64,000 nt of DNA, from assembly GCA_033675265.1 (NCBI GenBank), contig JAUJYZ010000939.1, forward strand, positions 130,588-194,587, written 5' to 3'. The stretch comes from Actinostola sp. cb2023. Its lineage: Eukaryota > Cnidaria > Anthozoa > Actiniaria > Actinostolidae. Of the stretch, positions 1-64,000 are shown piece by piece. Numbering within the stretch: the first letter of the stretch is position 1; each line of letters starts with the position of its first letter. Both the position numbers and the translations under genes were made by a program. Under the pieces are notes generated by a model that worked only from the letters and a program-made list of their open reading frames with translations, had not been told where the DNA came from and ran no database searches.

Positions 1-1404
1 ATGGTACTATGCCAGTACATGTACATATATAAAACAAATAGTATTAAAGACTCCATTTTGGCATGTGTCGATCTACACTCTTATTATTTATAGATGCACA
101 GATGACACCATAATCCACTAGTTTCTAGTTCTTTTTCTTATTGTAAAGCACATCGAAGTTCCAGGATGCGCTATAAACAAATACTAGATATTATTATTAT
201 TATCTCATCAGCATTATTTTTGTTTATATAACCAGGATCTAACTTATTATTTGAATAATTATAGTGGGTCTATACTCTTTAAATTTATATGTTTGAGGGG
301 GGGATTTGGTGGTGAACGATATGACCCCTCCCAAAGATAATAATTGAATATTAACCATTATAACCCCCCGGGTGCTTAATAGAAGATTTACGGTATAAAT
401 CATCATCATAATAATAATTGTTTTTTGTTTTATGCAATGTTATGTTATCAGGGGTTTCATTAATTTTTATAGTAGCTGTACAAGATGCTCAAAGCAGCCT
501 TATACTCGATACATTTATTTAGATCTGTATGATCATACACTGACAAAAGTAGCCGCCGGAGGAATGGCAAGTAACCACAGGAGCTCCGGCATTAACCGGC
601 TTCTATTGAAACACCTGTGCTATGCAGATGCTGGATGCTTTGTACGCCACAAGATCACCAGTAATTCTGCATGATTGAATTTCTTTTGTTTCTCTAATTA
701 ATTCCTTTCTACTATTTACTATTTTGTATTTTGTAAATGGACAATGTTTTTGAAAACAGGTACAATATACATGTCTTTATTTTCCATAAAGGAACCAGTA
801 CAGTACCCAAATATTATCTATGACGTGGTCAATGTTGCATGACAACAAGGGGGGGATTTGGGTATAACAACTTAACAACTTAATTACTCTATTCAAGAAA
901 TTTTGAATCAAAATAATAATCAAAGACTGCATTCAGTTTTAGAAAAAGAAATCATGAAATGATTGTATAATAATATTATATAATATATATAATATTTAAA
1001 CTTTTCATATTTTTAGCTTTTTTCCGGGCATTTTTGTAATTTAATGTAATTTTTTACATGTATTTTAATTTCTTTGGATTATTTTTTATATTGTATTTTT
1101 CTTTTCAGCTCGCGCATATTTTCTTTCATATGGTTTGTTTTCCATTGTCTCTCGCACATTGTTTTTCTAACGTTGTATCTCGTTTATTTGCTTATGTACT
1201 TTGTATATTTCTTGTCCTGAAGATGGACGCTTAGTCCGAAAGCTTGACAATAACAAATCAATAGGTTGAAGATACGCATAAATCTTATCAATGAAGAATC
1301 CAACCTACAAAGACACACTATATTTTTTTATATTATTTCATATTAATTCACAGGACTCTGGGTTGCTCTGAGTCATACCTACTAAATTAAGTTATCCTGT
1401 ATAT
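1..1404. other. AT-rich sequence, probably PHPT1 intron
   Basis: No exon recognised. A short GC-richer stretch at 540-640 is open on the + strand (to 674) but has no splice support or family match. A hairpin motif (CTGAAGA, GGAC/GTCC stem, GAAA) lies at 1217-1241. Confidence 0.5.
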
Positions 1405-1746
1405 ATATACTCGTTTGCAGAAACGTTGTAGTATACATTTATACAAATATCTTAAATGAGATACAAGATATCTAATGAGATGCAAAGTGTGAAACATCGC
1501 TTATTTTCTTCTAATACATGTATATCAGAATTATTAACAATTTTAGATTAGCATCGCATCCAGCAAGACTAAAACTATAATTTTCAGCACTATTTTGTGC
1601 TTAAACAGTTGTATTTTAGCATTTAACAATAATTTTCAGCACTATTTTGTGCTTAAACAGTTGTATTTTAGCATTTTGCATCTCATTACTAATAGATATT
1701 TGTATAAATGTATAAGCTACAACATTTCTGCAAAAGAGTGTATATA
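1405..1746. mobile_element. MITE family A, copy 1
   Basis: Terminal inverted repeats of about 45 bp (left TGCAGAAACGTTGTAGTATA, right its diverged complement). Contains an internal 53-bp duplication (TTTTCAGCACTATTTTGTGC at 1583 and 1634). A second copy is at 36949-37245. Confidence 0.75.
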
Positions 1747-2080
1747 TTTCTTCTTTAATATCTACATGTATACATATCAATTGTTACTTATTTTATACTA
1801 TTATTGATAAGCAAGAACTCATTTAATAAGTATCAGTACACGTAATACTTTAAAACGAATAAACGTTATTAAACAAAGGGTTCTTCAATAGTATTATTTT
1901 AAATGCAGATTTAAGCTATATAATTAAGCTTACTATGTAATCATTTTATACCTAGTACATATGTACATGTAAGCTTATATCTACTATCAACCATATTTTG
2001 AATTAATAATCATAAATTATGCAGCGTACAGTACTATACAATACAATACAACAATAAACTTTATTTTAACTCGAATTTAA

Positions 2081-3096
2081 CCCTAATTGACACCCAGAGA
2101 TTTTTGAGTTTTTTAGCGATTTTCTGGACCTAATCACGCCATAGGAAATTTCGATTCCATATAAGGGGTTTCCATGGAAATCTTGACAGTTCTGAAAGCC
2201 CACGGGCTCAGGTTCTGACGTAATCTTTCTCTTTTGGTGAATCTCCTCGAGGAACGGCATCTCGTAGCTACTAGGAGCGGTCAATTTTGCATTTTTAGAG
2301 TGTTTATAGCCATTATTCACCACAGAAGCCCCCAGGACAGCATCATTAAGCTTGACTGGTGTGGTAGAGACCGTTCTCCTGGAAGAACTCAGGAGTTTAG
2401 ATACGAATTCACGAACAGATTTCGACTTTGCCGTTTGGAAATTCAAAATGGCGGACTCAATTGTGAAATCGTCTCTCTGGTCTTTCTGTGGTGGATTCCA
2501 GGACCTACAAAGGCATTTTTGGCGACTTTGGACTTGTAAAGAATGCAACCGGTGCAATATTTTGCCTGTAGGACCGAGTGGCTCGACACTCTATATATTC
2601 TTAAAAGAGGGATTTTCGGGGGAGATCTATGCCGAAATTCCCGGATGTTTCCCGGCATCCTTTTCGGGCGTGCAGAAGGAAAACACGTGTTAGCGAAAGT
2701 GGGCCTAAGGAAATGGCTATTGTTCGGCGAGTTAAGGAAAAGAGAGGGCAAAATTCACGACTATATCAAGAAGAGAGATGGAAGTTTGCTGAGAAAGTGG
2801 CGTTTTGTTTCGCAAGGATGTATTTTGGAAGAAAATCCAAGTCAAATGTCGTTCATTTTCGAGGTGTAAAATTGCGTCAAAAACACGCATTTTTGATTTT
2901 TATGGCAAACAAATTGAACTAATGCCCAGAAATCGGACCTGTAAGTCAGTTTACTTGAGGTTAAAATATGAAGAGTTATCTAGTTGTCACTAATAACTGG
3001 CCATGAGATCGATGTTACGAAAATTCAGAAAGTTAGAATTTTTCAAAGCAGTATCGATTTTTACGGGCGGTTTCGGGCGCCGTGGGAGTCAAAGGG
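2081..3096. mobile_element. piggyBac-like non-autonomous element (1016 bp, TTAA target sites)
   Basis: Flanked on both sides by TTAA (2077-2080, 3097-3100). Ends are CCCTAATTGACACCCAG and, reversed, CCCTTTGACTCCCACGG: imperfect inverted repeats starting CCC, as in piggyBac transposons, which always target TTAA. The interior has open frames on both strands (163 codons on -, 2066-2557; 108 on +, 2543-2869) but no DDD transposase motifs that I recognise. Confidence 0.7.
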
Positions 3097-3100
3097 TTAA

Positions 3101-3527
3101 GGTAGCAAATACAATAGACTTAATTTAATAATATCTTCGAGAAAATTAAAATTAAATAAGACTTAAATAAGTAAATAATTATATAAATTGATAAATACAT
3201 CACTAATCTAAGATACATATTAATTATTATTATATATATACATATCAAGGAATGAGATCTAAAAATTCATTACAAAAGGAGCATCAGTCAGTAGAAAAAT
3301 TAAGATATCAGCAATAGCCGATTTAACTTTAAGCTTATATTGTAGGGGAGGCTCTAACAGAGTCAGTCAATGAGTTCCAAAGCTTACTACTACTAGAACT
3401 GCACATCACATAGCGAATCTACTATGTCAAAAGCTATTATATACATGTGTATACTGTTGGGAAATTAATATACAATGATATGATAAGAAAATATGTACAC
3501 AAATCAGGTCATGAACTCGATACGTAC
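3101..3527. other. PHPT1 intron 1 (5' part), AT-rich
   Basis: Lies between the piggyBac-like element and the PHPT1 donor site. No gene or repeat recognised. Confidence 0.5.
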
Positions 3528-3699
3528 CGTGAAAATCTGCTCTTGAATATCCACGTACTACATATTTACAAACACTATCATCGTTGCTATCCTTTACTTT
3601 AATAAGTATATATTTGAATACTCCTTTGTCATCGATCTGAACATCGGGCACTGCTTCTAGTTTCGCCAACATTTTCTTTCTCGACTTATCGGCCGCCAT
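3528..3699 (-). CDS. PHPT1: Phosphohistidine phosphatase (PHPT1/janus family), first coding exon; gene runs off left edge
   Basis: Removes phosphate from phosphohistidine on proteins; small soluble enzyme (about 125 aa in vertebrates). From the ATG at 3699 (context gccgccATTtt complement, i.e. MAADKSRKK) the exon encodes 57 residues including LEAVPDVQIDDKGVFKYILI, then KYVVRGYSRADFH. PDVxIDxxGVFKYxLI and VRGYxxAxxH are the family's N-terminal signature; the final His matches the catalytic His (His53 in human PHPT1). The donor G|gtacgt is at 3527. The exon with the GDCECLGGGRI motif was not found down to base 1, so it lies outside the window. Confidence 0.85.
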
Positions 3700-3993
3700 T
3701 TTGAATGCTAAAATCCGAGAGGAACTGGGCACTAGTTGATTATATATTTTCTCTTTTTTCTTTCATCTTTATATTTTACTTATTTTGTCTGACTAATAAT
3801 ATAAATATTTTACACTGCAGTTGAAAATTGAATTTAACAAACATTTAAACAAAAAAGTGATCAAAATAGAATGCAATTTACCGAATAAATATATATTTTT
3901 GACATAAATGTAAGGGCAATTTTCATTGGTCCGTATATGTCGACCAATAGGATCGAGTCTTTCATTTGCGTACGAAATTCGAAGCAGACGACA
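3700..3993. promoter_or_regulatory. Shared bidirectional promoter region between PHPT1 (-) and GBP-like gene (+)
   Basis: Only 294 bp separate the two start codons, which point away from each other. The + side contains an inverted CCAAT pair (ATTGGT at 3925 and ACCAAT at 3943) spaced 12 bases. No convincing TATA box is seen. The role is inferred from layout. Confidence 0.55.
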
Positions 3994-63962
<59,969 letters not shown>

Positions 63963-64000
63963 TGATGGGAAACCCTAAACACTGTGGCCAGTCCTCTCTA

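Noticed and set aside
2066..2869. Open frames of 163 and 108 codons on opposite strands
   Set aside because: Both lie inside the piggyBac-like element, overlap each other, and match no family I know; not called as genes.
1..3400. Second exon of PHPT1 (DCECLGGGRI motif)
   Set aside because: Searched on the reverse strand and not found; it must lie beyond the left edge.

Overview
The window is animal nuclear DNA. Genes are split by GT-AG introns, there are rhodopsin-class GPCRs with cnidarian-like short loops, and the introns are packed with (ATT)n microsatellites, minisatellites and many short inverted-repeat elements. This texture fits an anthozoan cnidarian (coral or sea anemone) best. That is inference; no taxon-specific marker was found.

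One gene fills almost the whole window: a guanylate-binding-protein (GBP)-like large GTPase on the + strand. It has 24 proposed exons from 3994 to 63962 (about 60 kb). I joined them by reading splice sites and codon phase; the joins sum to 2163 nt, or 720 codons plus stop, with no phase conflict. The model has a signal peptide (exon 1), a short Cys-containing leader (exon 2), the G domain (exons 2-9) with P-loop GKYHSGKS and DTEG, a helical domain (exons 10-19), a coiled coil (exons 20-21) and an unrecognised C-terminal tail (exons 22-24). Head-to-head with it, 294 bp away, is the first coding exon of a phosphohistidine phosphatase (PHPT1/janus) gene on the - strand; the rest of that gene lies off the left edge.

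Intron 16 of the GTPase gene (21580-44683, 23.1 kb) holds six tandem copies of a class A GPCR gene on the opposite strand. Three are intact (24265-25200, 26869-27789, 34643-35563) and three carry frameshifts. The repeat unit is about 2.6 kb, and five of six copies keep a TATA box.

The remainder is repeats: (1) a 61-bp minisatellite in intron 2 made of tandem copies of the exon-3 acceptor site and the first bases of exon 3; (2) a 3.8-kb array of 52-bp units in intron 9; (3) 17-bp, 59-bp and 89-bp arrays further right; (4) a 4.6-kb inverted-repeat structure at 45452-50025; (5) over thirty MITE-like palindromes, several nested; (6) piggyBac-like, hAT-like and Mutator-like non-autonomous elements; and (7) a set of elements with a hairpin followed by GAAACGTC and ending in (ATT)n.
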